64,000 bases of DNA from Aquabacterium sp. A7-Y (lineage in GTDB: Bacteria; Pseudomonadota; Gammaproteobacteria; Burkholderiales; Burkholderiaceae_C), in contig NZ_JAPFBW010000018.1 in NCBI RefSeq assembly GCF_026153205.1, forward strand, positions 62,001-126,000. Reading direction: 5' to 3'. The translations under genes were made by a program, and so were the position numbers. Every line of letters begins with the position of its first letter. Positions within the stretch are counted from its first letter, which is position 1. The notes below the pieces were generated by a model, which saw only the letters and a program-made list of their open reading frames with translations, was not told the DNA's origin and did no database searches. Below, in pieces: positions 1-8,252 of this stretch.

Positions 1-811
1 GGCTCGCGCCGCCGACCCACAGCGTTTCGCCGTCGCGGGTGATGTACACCCGCCCTGCCCGGCCCAGCCGGGTTCCCTGGGCGGCGACATAGGAGGTCGG
101 CACCAACCCGTCGGCCGCCAGCCAGTGCGCCAGCGCCGCGTTGAGGCTGCCGGTGACGGGATCCTCGACGACGCCGACCAGGGGGGTGAAGGCACGCACC
201 TCGTACAGCGCCTCGCTGCCCTCGGGGTGGAAGCCCACCACGCCGATGTCCACGCCGAGCGCGCTCAGTGCGCCATGGTCGGGCTCGAGCGACAGCACCT
301 TGCCCGCGCTGGCAAGCCGCAGGCACAGCCACTTCGGTCCGAGCGGCAGCCAGCGCGCCGCGAGGACGTCGGCCACGGTCAGGCCCAGCCCCTGGGCCAC
401 CGCCTCCAGCAGCGACGGTTCGACCTCGGCCGATACGACGGGCGGCGCGGCAAAGGCCAGCCGCGGCCCGTCCTGGCGGATCGTCACCAGGCCGACGCCG
501 CACTGCTGCACGACCTGCCCGGAGGCCTTCGGCACCCCGCCGGCCTCCAGCCAGGCGTGGCAGCTGCCCAGCGTGGGGTGGCCCGCGAAGGGCAGCTCGC
601 CGCCGGGCGTGAAGATGCGCAGCCGGTAGTCGGCCTCGGGGTCGGTCGGCGGCAGCAGGAAGGTGGTTTCCGAGAGGTTGGTCCAACGCGCGAAATCCTG
701 CATCTGTGCATCACTCAGGCCCAGGCCCTCGAGCACCACCGCGAGCGGATTGCCCTTCAGCGCCTCGAATGCGAACACATCGACCTGCTTGAAACGTCGG
801 CTGTTCATCAT
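1..811 (-). CDS. PhzF family epimerase/isomerase, C-terminus cut by window edge
   Basis: This is a PhzF-family protein of the diaminopimelate-epimerase-like fold. The frame starts at ATG 811 and stays open to base 1, so the C-terminus lies outside the window. Family signatures are visible: VDVFAFEALKGNPLAVV near the N-terminus (GNP motif), NLSETTFLLPP, FTPGGELPFAGHPTLG, and EDPVTGSLNAALAHWL toward the C-terminus. The family includes PhzF of phenazine synthesis and many isomerases of unknown substrate; no phz genes are nearby, so a phenazine role is unsupported. The start ATG overlaps the TGA of the upstream aminotransferase (ATGA), so translation is probably coupled. It is the last visible gene of the lysE-eamA-aminotransferase operon. 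A second in-frame ATG follows at 808. Confidence 0.85.
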   Translation of the reverse strand, partial: MMNSRRFKQVDVFAFEALKGNPLAVVLEGLGLSDAQMQDFARWTNLSETTFLLPPTDPEADYRLRIFTPGGELPFAGHPTLGSCHAWLEAGGVPKASGQVVQQCGVGLVTIRQDGPRLAFAAPPVVSAEVEPSLLEAVAQGLGLTVADVLAARWLPLGPKWLCLRLASAGKVLSLEPDHGALSALGVDIGVVGFHPEGSEALYEVRAFTPLVGVVEDPVTGSLNAALAHWLAADGLVPTSYVAAQGTRLGRAGRVYITRDGETLWVGGAS

Positions 812-2019
812 GCGGCCTCCTTTTGCGCCGCGCGCACCACGCCGGCCAGCGTCTCGACCGCCAGCGCGATCTGCTCCGGCGTCAGCGTGACGAAGGACAG
901 TCGCAAGGTGTTCAGCTGCGGCTCGGTGGCGTAGAAAGCCGCACCCGGCACGAAGGCCACGCCCGCATCGACGGCCATCGGCAGCAGCGCCATCGCGTCG
1001 AACCCGCGCGGCAGCTCGACCCAGAAGAACATGCCGCCGGTGGGCGTGTTCCATCGGCAGCCCTCCGGCATGTGGCGCTCCAGCGCCGCGCGCATCGCGT
1101 CGCGCTGCGCCGCATAGCGGGTCCGGATACGCGGCACGTGGGTGTCGAGGAAACCGTCCTTGATGACCTCGTGCACGACACGCTGGTTGAACACCGGCGT
1201 GTGCAGGTCGGCCGCCTGCTTGGCCTGCAGCAGCTTGGGATAGAGGGCCTTGGGCGCCACCACATAACCGAGCCGCAGACCCGGCGCCAGCACCTTGGAG
1301 AAGGAGCCGAGGTAGATCGCGCCTTCGGGATGCTGCGAGGCCAGCGCCGGCGGCGGCGGCGCGTCGAACCACAGGTCGCCGTAGGGGTTGTCCTCCAGCA
1401 GCGGCAGTCCCAGCCGGGCCGCCTCGGCGGCCAGCGCGACACGGCGTGCGGCGCTCATGCTGCGACCGCTCGGGTTCTGGAAGTTGGGCAGCAGATAGAA
1501 AAAGCGCGCGCCGGCGGCGCAGTCGCGCAGCGCCTCGGGCAGCGGGCCTTCGTCGTCCGACGGCACCGCGGCGATCTCCGGCTCGTAGGGCGCGAAGGCC
1601 TGCAGCGCGCCCAGGTAGGTCGGGGTCTCGACCAGCACCCGGCTGCCGGCGTCGATCAGCACCTTGCCGCACAGGTCCAGGCCCTGTTGAGAACCGGTGG
1701 TGATCAGCACCTGGCTGGCGTCGACCCGCAGGCCCTGCGCCTGGACATGGGCCGCGACCCATTCGCGCAGCGGCGCGTAACCTTCACTCGCGGCGTACTG
1801 CAGGGCCTCGCGGCCGGCGTCTTTCAGCACGCGCTCGCTGGCCTCCCGCATCGCCTCGACCGGGAAGCTGTCGGGCGAAGGCAGCCCGCCGGCCAGCGAG
1901 AGGATGCCGGGCCGTTCGGTGACCTTCAGAATCTCGCGGATGATGGACGGGTTCATGCGCTCGGCGCGGCGCGCGAGCGTCCAGGGGGTGGCTTGGCGGC
2001 CGGGGGCCGTGGCTGTCAT
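808..2019 (-). CDS. PLP-dependent class I/II aminotransferase (MocR-type fold without HTH)
   Basis: This 403-residue fold-type I PLP enzyme resembles 2-aminoadipate/aromatic aminotransferases of the LysN/MocR-related group. It opens with RRAERMNPSIIREILKVTERPGILSLAGGLPSPDSFP, which is typical of that group. The PLP lysine is in GSFSKVLAPGLRLGYV, and NFQNPSGRSMS and LLEDNPYGDL match the cofactor-binding loops. An AGGAGGAG ribosome-binding site precedes ATG 2019, and the start overlaps the stop of a 36-codon ORF (ATGA). Its stop in turn overlaps the PhzF start. It sits with a LysE-type exporter and an EamA permease under a divergent MocR regulator, which suggests amino-acid or amine metabolism. 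The substrate cannot be read from sequence. Confidence 0.88.
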   Translation of the reverse strand: MTATAPGRQATPWTLARRAERMNPSIIREILKVTERPGILSLAGGLPSPDSFPVEAMREASERVLKDAGREALQYAASEGYAPLREWVAAHVQAQGLRVDASQVLITTGSQQGLDLCGKVLIDAGSRVLVETPTYLGALQAFAPYEPEIAAVPSDDEGPLPEALRDCAAGARFFYLLPNFQNPSGRSMSAARRVALAAEAARLGLPLLEDNPYGDLWFDAPPPPALASQHPEGAIYLGSFSKVLAPGLRLGYVVAPKALYPKLLQAKQAADLHTPVFNQRVVHEVIKDGFLDTHVPRIRTRYAAQRDAMRAALERHMPEGCRWNTPTGGMFFWVELPRGFDAMALLPMAVDAGVAFVPGAAFYATEPQLNTLRLSFVTLTPEQIALAVETLAGVVRAAQKEAA

Positions 2020-2126
2020 GCGGTTTCTCCTCCTTGTGGGCCCCAGAAGACGACCCAGGTGACAAAGTCGGTGCTGAACTGTTCGGCGTTCGGGTCGATC
2101 AGCGCCTCTGGAAACAAGGCCTTCAC
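2016..2126 (-). CDS. Candidate small protein (36 aa), translationally coupled on both sides
   Basis: This is a short frame with a GTG start at 2126 whose first bases overlap the TGA of the EamA gene (GTGA). Its own TGA overlaps the ATG of the aminotransferase (ATGA). The product is about 36 residues, contains FPEALIDPNAEQF and FVTWVVFWGPQGG, and has no recognisable domain. The tight overlap chain matches that of the flanking genes and favours real translation. The alternative is that it is merely the ribosome-loading leader for the aminotransferase, whose Shine-Dalgarno lies inside its last codons. I know no family for it. Confidence 0.4.
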   Translation of the reverse strand: MKALFPEALIDPNAEQFSTDFVTWVVFWGPQGGETA

Positions 2127-3085
2127 GGCCGCTGCCTCACATCGGCGGGCAAGCGCTTGCCGATGAACACGGTGACGATCACGGCCAGCCCGAAGCCCAG
2201 CGTGGTGACATCCAGTCGCTCGCCCAGCAGAGGCACCGCGAACAGCATGGACAAAAAAGGCTGCAGCAGCTGCACCTGGCTGACGCGCACCGCGCCGCCG
2301 AGGGCCAACGCGCGGTACCAGGCGAAAAAGCCGATCCACATCGAGAACAAGCCGACATACACGAAACCCGCCCAGGACGCGGCGCGCACCGGCTGCGAGG
2401 GCCAGCTCCACAGGGCAACCGGCAGCGTGAGCGGCAGCGAGACGACCAGCACCCAGCAGATCACCCGCTCGGCACCGAGCGAGGGCGTCAGCCGGGCGCC
2501 CGCCACGTAGCTGAAGGAGGCGCACAGCACGGCCAGCACCAGCAGGCCGTCGGCCCACTGCACCCGCAGTCCGGTCTCGAGCGAGCTGCCGGCCCTCAGC
2601 AGTGCATAGGCCACCACCAGCGCACTGCCCAGCGCCGCGCAGCCCCAGAAGCTCCAGGCAGGCCGCTGCCCGAAAGCCAGCGCCGCGATCGCCGCGGTGC
2701 TCAGCGGCAGCAGGCCCATGATCACCGCGGCATGCACGGCATCGACATGCCGCACGCCGAGCGCCAGGAACAGCGGGAAGCCGACGACATTGCCCGAGGC
2801 GGTCAGCGCCAGCAGGAGCCACTCGCGGCCGCGCGGCCGGGGGCCGCCGACCACGGCCAGCCAGGCGAGCGACAGCAGGCCCGCCAGCGCCGCCCGGCCG
2901 AAGGTCACGAAGGCCGGCGACAACTGGGCGGCCTCGGCCGGACCGGTGGCGAGCCGGGTCATCGGCAAGGTCAGCGCGAAGATCGCGACCCCCAGGGCGC
3001 CCAGCCAGAGGCCGCGGCTTTCCTGGGTGCCGAGAGCCGGCAGGCCGGCCGCGCGGGCGGAGGGCGTGGTCGAGGAGGCCGTCAT
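2123..3085 (-). CDS. EamA/DMT family permease
   Basis: A 320-residue inner-membrane protein of the drug/metabolite transporter superfamily with about ten hydrophobic segments arranged as two EamA repeats. The first repeat begins around GLWLGALGVAIFALTLPMTRL, and the second ends with LLGERLDVTTLGFGLAVIVTVFIGKRL. The start at ATG 3085 is two bases after the stop of the upstream LysE-type gene. The ORF continues further upstream in frame, but that extension overlaps the exporter. Members export amino acids and related metabolites. Placed beside a LysE exporter, an aminotransferase and PhzF, it is likely to move an amino-acid-like compound. The specific substrate is unknown. Confidence 0.88.
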   Translation of the reverse strand: MTASSTTPSARAAGLPALGTQESRGLWLGALGVAIFALTLPMTRLATGPAEAAQLSPAFVTFGRAALAGLLSLAWLAVVGGPRPRGREWLLLALTASGNVVGFPLFLALGVRHVDAVHAAVIMGLLPLSTAAIAALAFGQRPAWSFWGCAALGSALVVAYALLRAGSSLETGLRVQWADGLLVLAVLCASFSYVAGARLTPSLGAERVICWVLVVSLPLTLPVALWSWPSQPVRAASWAGFVYVGLFSMWIGFFAWYRALALGGAVRVSQVQLLQPFLSMLFAVPLLGERLDVTTLGFGLAVIVTVFIGKRLPADVRQRP

Positions 3086-3087
3086 CG

Positions 3088-3702
3088 TCAGACCCGCAGC
3101 ATCCAGAGGGCGGTGAGGACCAGCACGGCCGCCATCGCCCGGTTGAACCACAGCAGCCGCGCCCCACGCGACAGCCAGTCCCGCAGCAGCGAGCCGACCA
3201 CGGCATAGGTGAAGTTGCTGACAAAGGCGTAGACCGCCATCACGGCCAGCACGATCAGCAGGCGCTCGCCCGGGTTGTCGGCCGGCGCACCGCCCTGGCT
3301 GGTGACCCAGCCGGCCGTCAGCGCCAGGGCCAGCATCCAGGCCTTGATATTGACGAACTGCAGCGCCACTCCCTGGCCAAAGCCGACGTCCAGGCCGTCG
3401 CTGCCGCCGCCTGCCAAGGTACGCGACTGCGACAGCTTCCATGCCAGCCACAGCATGTAGGCCACGCCGGCGATCTTGAGGGCCCAGCGCAGCGGTGGCA
3501 GCGCGACGACCGCCGCGCCCAGCCCCAGGCCGCAGACCGTCATCAGCAAGGTCCAGCCGGCCGGCACGGCGAAGCAGAAACGCAACGCCGGCTTCAGCCC
3601 GCGATTGGCGGCGAGCGCCGTCGACAAGGTGGTGTTGGGGCCGGGCGTGAAGCTCATCGCCGTCGCCAGCACCAGCAGGGCCATGAATTCCGTGCTGCTC
3701 AT
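3088..3702 (-). CDS. LysE/RhtB family amino-acid exporter
   Basis: A 204-residue LysE/RhtB-family translocator with the N-terminal family signature MSFTPGPNTTLSTALAANRG and about six hydrophobic segments, e.g. GVAYMLWLAWKL and NIKAWMLALALTAGWV. I place the start at ATG 3702 (MSSTEFMALL), because the frame open upstream encodes no plausible family sequence. It is the first gene of a minus-strand operon with the EamA permease, a small ORF, the aminotransferase and PhzF. It is transcribed away from a MocR-type regulator, the usual arrangement for a regulator controlling its neighbour. Confidence 0.9.
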   Translation of the reverse strand: MSSTEFMALLVLATAMSFTPGPNTTLSTALAANRGLKPALRFCFAVPAGWTLLMTVCGLGLGAAVVALPPLRWALKIAGVAYMLWLAWKLSQSRTLAGGGSDGLDVGFGQGVALQFVNIKAWMLALALTAGWVTSQGGAPADNPGERLLIVLAVMAVYAFVSNFTYAVVGSLLRDWLSRGARLLWFNRAMAAVLVLTALWMLRV

Positions 3703-3810
3703 CGACGCCCCGCGCAGCGCAGCCCGGCGCTGCCCGCGGGGGCAGACGGGGAACAACAGGGAGGCGGCACTGGCTGCTTCATGTCAGCCAGTCTATGATC
3801 AGACACCGAT

Positions 3811-3862
3811 ACAGTACCGGCACAGTCCGCCGGCCATGATCATGCGCTGTACCGGTTCAATT
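3811..3862. promoter_or_regulatory. Candidate MocR operator: GTACCGG direct repeats 35 bp apart
   Basis: The 179-bp region between the divergent lysE-type gene (start 3702) and the MocR-type regulator (start 3882) contains two direct copies of GTACCGG, at 3814-3820 and 3849-3855. MocR-family GabR and PdxR proteins are known to bind direct repeats with a similar roughly three-turn spacing, so this is the best operator candidate. Function is inferred, not shown. Confidence 0.45.
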
Positions 3863-3881
3863 GCCAGCACAGAGGTTCACC

Positions 3882-5330
3882 ATGCTCACCCGGTCCCCCT
3901 CCGAAACGCTGACCGACCAGCTCGCCAACCGCTTCGCGCAGCGCATCCGCAACCGGCTGCTGCCGCCCGGCTCGCGCCTGCCCTCGGTGCGCGAATGCGC
4001 GCAGCGTCACGAGGTCAGCCCCTACACGGTGGTGGCAGCCTACGACCAGCTGCTGGCGCAAGGCCTGATCGAGGCGCGCCGCAACCGCGGCTTTTTCGTG
4101 CGCGAGTCGCGCGCCGACACGCGCACGGAGCCGGCCGGCGCGGAGCGGGGCACACGCGCCAGCCCGCAGGTGCGCGCCCAGCCCCCGGTGGACGCGGCGA
4201 CCCTGATCCGCGGCATGTTCCGCCAGGTCGACTCGCAGGGCGTCCAGATGAAGGGCACGCCGGGCATGGGCGTGCTGCCGGCCGAGTGGCTCGAGACGAC
4301 CATGCTGGGCTCGGCGGTGCGGCGCGTCAGCAACGCCACCAACCTGCGCACGCTTTCGCTGCAGTACGGCGAGCCGGCCGGCGACCCGGCGCTGCGCCGC
4401 GCCCTGAGCCACAAGCTCGCGGGCATGGAGATCGAGGCGCCGCCCGAGCAGATCGTCACGGCGGTCGGCGCCACCCATGCCCTGGACATCATCTGCCGCA
4501 CGCTGCTCAAGGCGGGCGACTCGGTGATGGTCGACGAACCGGGCTGGGCCGTGGAGTTCGCGCGCCTGACGCAAATGGGGATGCGCATCCTGCCGGTGCC
4601 GCGCCACGAGGACGGCCCCGACCTGGCCGTGATGGCCCGGTACTGCGAAGCCCATGCGCCCGAGCAGCGCCCCAAGCTGTTCATCAGCGTCAGCGTGCTG
4701 CACAACCCGACCGGGCTGTGCCTGACACCCAGCCACGCCCACCGGGTGCTGCAGCTGGCCCAGCAGCACGACTTCCTGGTGGTGGAGGACGACACCTACT
4801 CGCACCTCGCGCCGCCGCATGCCACCCGCATGTGCGCGCTCGACGCGCTGCGCCGCAGCATCTATGTCAGCGGCTTCGCGAAGATCCTGGCGCCCAACTG
4901 GCGGGTCGGCTACCTGGCCGCGCCGCCGGCGCTGGTCGAGCGTTTTATCGACACCAAGCTCCTCACCACGCTGACCACCCCCTCACTGTTCGAGCAGGCG
5001 ATCGCCCATTGCCTGGAGCAGGGCCAGATCCGACGCCATGCCGATCGGGTGCGGGCCCGGCTCGACGCGGCCCGCTCGCGCAGCGTGCAGCTGGCGCTCA
5101 AGGCCGGCTGTCGTTTCGTCACCGAGCCGGCCGGGCTGTTCGGCTGGGTCGACACCGGCGTCGACACGGACCGGCTCGCCCAGGCCATGCTGGACGAGGG
5201 CTACCTGCTGGCGCCGGGCTCGCTGTTCCACGCCGTGCGGCAGTCCTCCACCTTGATGCGCTTGAACTTTGCCAACACCCAGGACAGCAGTTTCTGGAGT
5301 GACTTCGTCCGGATCCGCGGCAGGTTGTGA
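3882..5330 (+). CDS. MocR/PdxR-type GntR family regulator with aminotransferase domain
   Basis: A 482-residue chimeric regulator. Residues about 10-80 form a GntR winged helix (LADQ-like start, LPPGSRLPSVRECAQRHEVSPYTVVAAYDQLLAQGLIEARRNRGFFV). The rest is a class I aminotransferase fold with QYGEPAGDPALRRALSHKLAG, HNPTGLCLTP and a PLP-lysine motif VSGFAKILAPNWRVGYLAAP. Such proteins sense PLP or its aldimine with an amino compound. The start ATG 3882 has AGAGGT a few bases upstream; a TTG 21 bases earlier is in frame but less likely. It is divergent from the lysE/eamA/aminotransferase/phzF operon, which is its probable target. Confidence 0.9.
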   Translation: MLTRSPSETLTDQLANRFAQRIRNRLLPPGSRLPSVRECAQRHEVSPYTVVAAYDQLLAQGLIEARRNRGFFVRESRADTRTEPAGAERGTRASPQVRAQPPVDAATLIRGMFRQVDSQGVQMKGTPGMGVLPAEWLETTMLGSAVRRVSNATNLRTLSLQYGEPAGDPALRRALSHKLAGMEIEAPPEQIVTAVGATHALDIICRTLLKAGDSVMVDEPGWAVEFARLTQMGMRILPVPRHEDGPDLAVMARYCEAHAPEQRPKLFISVSVLHNPTGLCLTPSHAHRVLQLAQQHDFLVVEDDTYSHLAPPHATRMCALDALRRSIYVSGFAKILAPNWRVGYLAAPPALVERFIDTKLLTTLTTPSLFEQAIAHCLEQGQIRRHADRVRARLDAARSRSVQLALKAGCRFVTEPAGLFGWVDTGVDTDRLAQAMLDEGYLLAPGSLFHAVRQSSTLMRLNFANTQDSSFWSDFVRIRGRL

Positions 5331-5522
5331 CTTCCGACCGGTCAGAATCGTGGTATTTCCCCTAACACCTTCTTCGCCGTATTGTTTTCACATTCCGTGG
5401 AGACAATTGGTTTAGTACAGTCACCAACACATACAAATGCAAGGCCTCGTTTCGGTTGAGACAGGCATTGTGGACAGCGGCGCCGGGGCGCACGGATACA
5501 GGCCGGCACCGCTTTTGTTTTC

Positions 5523-6287
5523 ATGAACGAAACCACCATCCCCTTCGGCGAACCCGAGCTGATGCGTGCGAGTGCCTTCCAGCGTTACCTGGACGAGCTC
5601 GCCCGCCAGCCCGGCGCGACCACGGCCGCGCCGCGGCTGACGTCGCTGACGCCGTCGCTGCTGGCCGACCTGCAGCGTTTCGAGCACCGCCCCAGCGGCA
5701 CCGAGGTGCTCGAGGTTCTGGCCGCCTGCCTGCGCCATGCGCAGAGCGTCGTGGTGCATTGCGAGGCGGGGGGTTACGTGGTGCCGGTCACGGTGTTCCC
5801 GCGCGAGCGGCTGTTCCACTGCCCGGCCGAGCCCGACACCTACCTGCTGCAGCGCCTGGCGCTCTTGAAGGTGCTGCGCATCGAACCGGCCGTGCTGCGG
5901 CCGCCCGGCGACAGCGAGGCTTCGCTGGTGGCGCCGCTGTCGTGCTACCACCCGATCGCCCCGCTGCTGTGGGAGCTGGCCATGCGCGGCAGCCGCACCG
6001 AGCTGCTGCCCGAGATCGCCGGCAACGCCTGCTACCGCACCACGCCCGGGCTGGACCTGCGCATGCTGCAGGTCAGCTCGGTGCACCGCGCAGTGGTGCG
6101 CCACATGCGCAGCCAGCCGGTCACCCTGCGCGAGCTGGCCGACCTGATAGGCCGCGGCCGCGAAGACGCGGTGCGCCTGCTCAATGCCCTCTACCTGCAG
6201 TCGGGGCTGATCATCAGCCGCGCGCTGCCCAGCTCGTCGGCCGAATCCTGGCTGTCCAACCTCGGGCTGCGGCGCCGGCACGGCTGA
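5523..6287 (+). CDS. Conserved-looking hypothetical protein, 254 aa
   Basis: No family recognised. The predicted protein is soluble with no signal peptide or membrane segment. The N-terminal third includes SLLADLQRFEHRPSGTEVLEVLAACLRHAQ. The middle is VVVHCEAGGYVVPVTVFPRERLFHCP, which looks like a small beta domain. Residues about 190-235 (VVRHMRSQPVTLRELADLIGRGREDAVRLLNALYLQSGLI) resemble a winged-helix fold of the kind found in regulators. The codon pattern is the same as in neighbouring genes, with strongly GC-rich third positions, so it is very likely a real gene. No clear Shine-Dalgarno precedes ATG 5523. It lies between a MocR regulator and convergent uup and is not in an obvious operon. 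Confidence 0.75.
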   Translation: MNETTIPFGEPELMRASAFQRYLDELARQPGATTAAPRLTSLTPSLLADLQRFEHRPSGTEVLEVLAACLRHAQSVVVHCEAGGYVVPVTVFPRERLFHCPAEPDTYLLQRLALLKVLRIEPAVLRPPGDSEASLVAPLSCYHPIAPLLWELAMRGSRTELLPEIAGNACYRTTPGLDLRMLQVSSVHRAVVRHMRSQPVTLRELADLIGRGREDAVRLLNALYLQSGLIISRALPSSSAESWLSNLGLRRRHG

Positions 6288-6306
6288 TCCGGCGGCCTGC
6301 GCGTCG

Positions 6307-8190
6307 TCAGCGCGCGCCCAGCGCCTCCCAGCGCTCCAGCGCTTCCATCAGCTCCTCCTCGATGCGCGCATAACGCGCCTGCAGCTCGCTCACCCGCTGC
6401 GGCTCGCTGCGGTAGATCTCGGTGCCGGCCAGCGCTTCGCCAATCTGCTTCTGCTCGGCTTCCATGGCCTCGATGCGCGCCGGCAGCTCGTCGAGTTCGC
6501 GCTGCTCCTTGTAGGAGAGCTTGCGCGGCTGAGCGGCGGCGGCGGCCTTGGCCGGCTCGGCGCGCGGGGCCGGCGCCGCTGCCGGCGCGGCACGCTGCTC
6601 CTGCAGGGCCCGGCTGCGCTGGCTCTGCAGCTTCCAGTCCTCGTAGCCGCCTTCGTATTCGCGCCAGAAGCCGGGCTGCTGCTCGCCTTCCCAGGCGATC
6701 GTGCTGGTGACCACGTTGTCGAGGAAACGGCGGTCGTGGCTGACCAGGAACACGGTGCCCTCGTAGGTCTGCAGCAGCTCTTCGAGCAGCTCCAGGGTGT
6801 CGATGTCGAGGTCGTTGGTCGGCTCGTCGAGCACCAGCACGTTGGCCGGCCGCGCGAACAGGCGGGCCAGCAGCAGCCGGTTGCGCTCGCCACCGCTGAG
6901 CGAACGCACCGGCGAGTTGGCGCGCTGGGGAGAGAACAGGAAGTCACCCAGGTAGCTCATCACGTGTTTGCGCTGGTTGCCGATCTCGATCCACTCGCTG
7001 CCGGGGCTGATGGTGTCGGCCAGCGTCGCGTCGAGGTCGAGCGCCTCGCGCATCTGGTCGAAATAGGCCACTTGCAGGCGCGTGCCCTGCCGCACGCTGC
7101 CGCTGTCAGGCTGGATCTCGCCGAGGATGAGCTTGAGCAAGGTGGTCTTGCCGGCGCCGTTGGGGCCGATCAGGCCCACCTTGTCGCCGCGCAGCAGGGT
7201 CGCGGAGAACTGCTTGACGATCAGCCGTCCCTCATAGGACTTGCTGACCTCGCGCAGCTCGGCGACCAGTTTGCCGCTGGAGACGCCGGCGTCCAGGTCC
7301 AGCCGCACCCGGCCAACCACGTCGCGCCGCTCGGTGCGAGTGCGGCGCAGCTGTTCCAGGCGCTTGACGCGGCTGACGCTGCGGGTGCGGCGCGCCTCGA
7401 CGCCTTTGCGCACCCACACCTCTTCCTGCGCCAGCAGCTTGTCGGCACGGGCATTGAGCAGCGCCTCGTCGGCCAGCTGCTGCTCCTTGAGGCTCTGGTA
7501 GGCGGTGAAGTTGCCGGGGTAGCTGCGCAGGGTGCCGCGGTCCAGCTCGATGATGCGGGTGGTCACGCCATCGAGGAAGGCCCGGTCGTGGGTGATCAGC
7601 ACCACGCTGCCGCGGAAGCCGTTGAGCAGTTCCTCCAGCCAACCGATCGACGCCAGGTCAAGGTGGTTGGTCGGCTCATCGAGCAGCAGCACGTCGGGCT
7701 GGGTCACCAGCGCCTGGGCCAGCGCGACACGCTTGCGGGTGCCGCCCGAGAGGCGCTCCACCGGGGCGTCGCGCTCCAGGCGCAGGCGCGCCAGGGTTTC
7801 CTCGACACGCTGCTCCCAGGTCCACCCGTCGAGCGCCTCGATGCGGGTCTGCAGCGCGTCGAGGTCTTCGCCGGGGGCATGCGCCTCGTAGCGTTCGCGC
7901 AGCTCGCGCACCTCGGCCAGACCCAGGCCGACCGCCTCGAAAACGTTGGTCCCCGGCACGAACTGCGGCTCCTGCGCGACGTAGGCGATGCGCAGGCCCT
8001 GCTGCAGCTGCAGCAGGCCGTCGTCGGGCTTTTCCAGCCCGGCCAGGATCTTCAGCAGCGAGGACTTGCCGGTGCCGTTGCGCCCGATCAGCCCGACTCT
8101 TTCGCCGGCCTCCAGCGAAAAACCGGTGTCGTCGAGCAGGGGAACATGGCCGAAGGCCAGCTTGGCGTTGGTGAGAGTGAGCAGGGCCAT
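6307..8190 (-). CDS. uup: ABC-F family ATPase Uup
   Basis: A 627-residue ABC-F protein without membrane segments. There are two ATP-binding cassettes: Walker A GLIGRNGTGKSSLLKILAG (about residue 35) with signature RLSGGTRKRVALAQAL and Walker B VLLLDEPTNHLDL, then GLIGPNGAGKTTLLKLILG with SLSGGERNRLLLARL and VLVLDEPTNDLDI. A C-terminal Ala/Pro linker and a basic coiled-coil domain (about residues 530-627) follow, as in Uup. ABC-F proteins act on ribosomes, and Uup is linked to suppression of transposon excision and to ribosome assembly or rescue. The start ATG 8190 begins the canonical MALLTLTNAKLAFG. The frame stays open upstream but only in the shadow of the neighbouring gene. Confidence 0.93.
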   Translation of the reverse strand: MALLTLTNAKLAFGHVPLLDDTGFSLEAGERVGLIGRNGTGKSSLLKILAGLEKPDDGLLQLQQGLRIAYVAQEPQFVPGTNVFEAVGLGLAEVRELRERYEAHAPGEDLDALQTRIEALDGWTWEQRVEETLARLRLERDAPVERLSGGTRKRVALAQALVTQPDVLLLDEPTNHLDLASIGWLEELLNGFRGSVVLITHDRAFLDGVTTRIIELDRGTLRSYPGNFTAYQSLKEQQLADEALLNARADKLLAQEEVWVRKGVEARRTRSVSRVKRLEQLRRTRTERRDVVGRVRLDLDAGVSSGKLVAELREVSKSYEGRLIVKQFSATLLRGDKVGLIGPNGAGKTTLLKLILGEIQPDSGSVRQGTRLQVAYFDQMREALDLDATLADTISPGSEWIEIGNQRKHVMSYLGDFLFSPQRANSPVRSLSGGERNRLLLARLFARPANVLVLDEPTNDLDIDTLELLEELLQTYEGTVFLVSHDRRFLDNVVTSTIAWEGEQQPGFWREYEGGYEDWKLQSQRSRALQEQRAAPAAAPAPRAEPAKAAAAAQPRKLSYKEQRELDELPARIEAMEAEQKQIGEALAGTEIYRSEPQRVSELQARYARIEEELMEALERWEALGAR

Positions 8191-8252
8191 GGTGAAAGGA
8201 CAGCGGCGCGAGATGGACGCGCGAAGGAGCGGATTATCCGCTCCGGCGTGTT

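Noticed and set aside
1-811. Phenazine biosynthesis
   Set aside because: Only a PhzF-family protein is present; no phzA-E or phzG genes lie in the neighbourhood.
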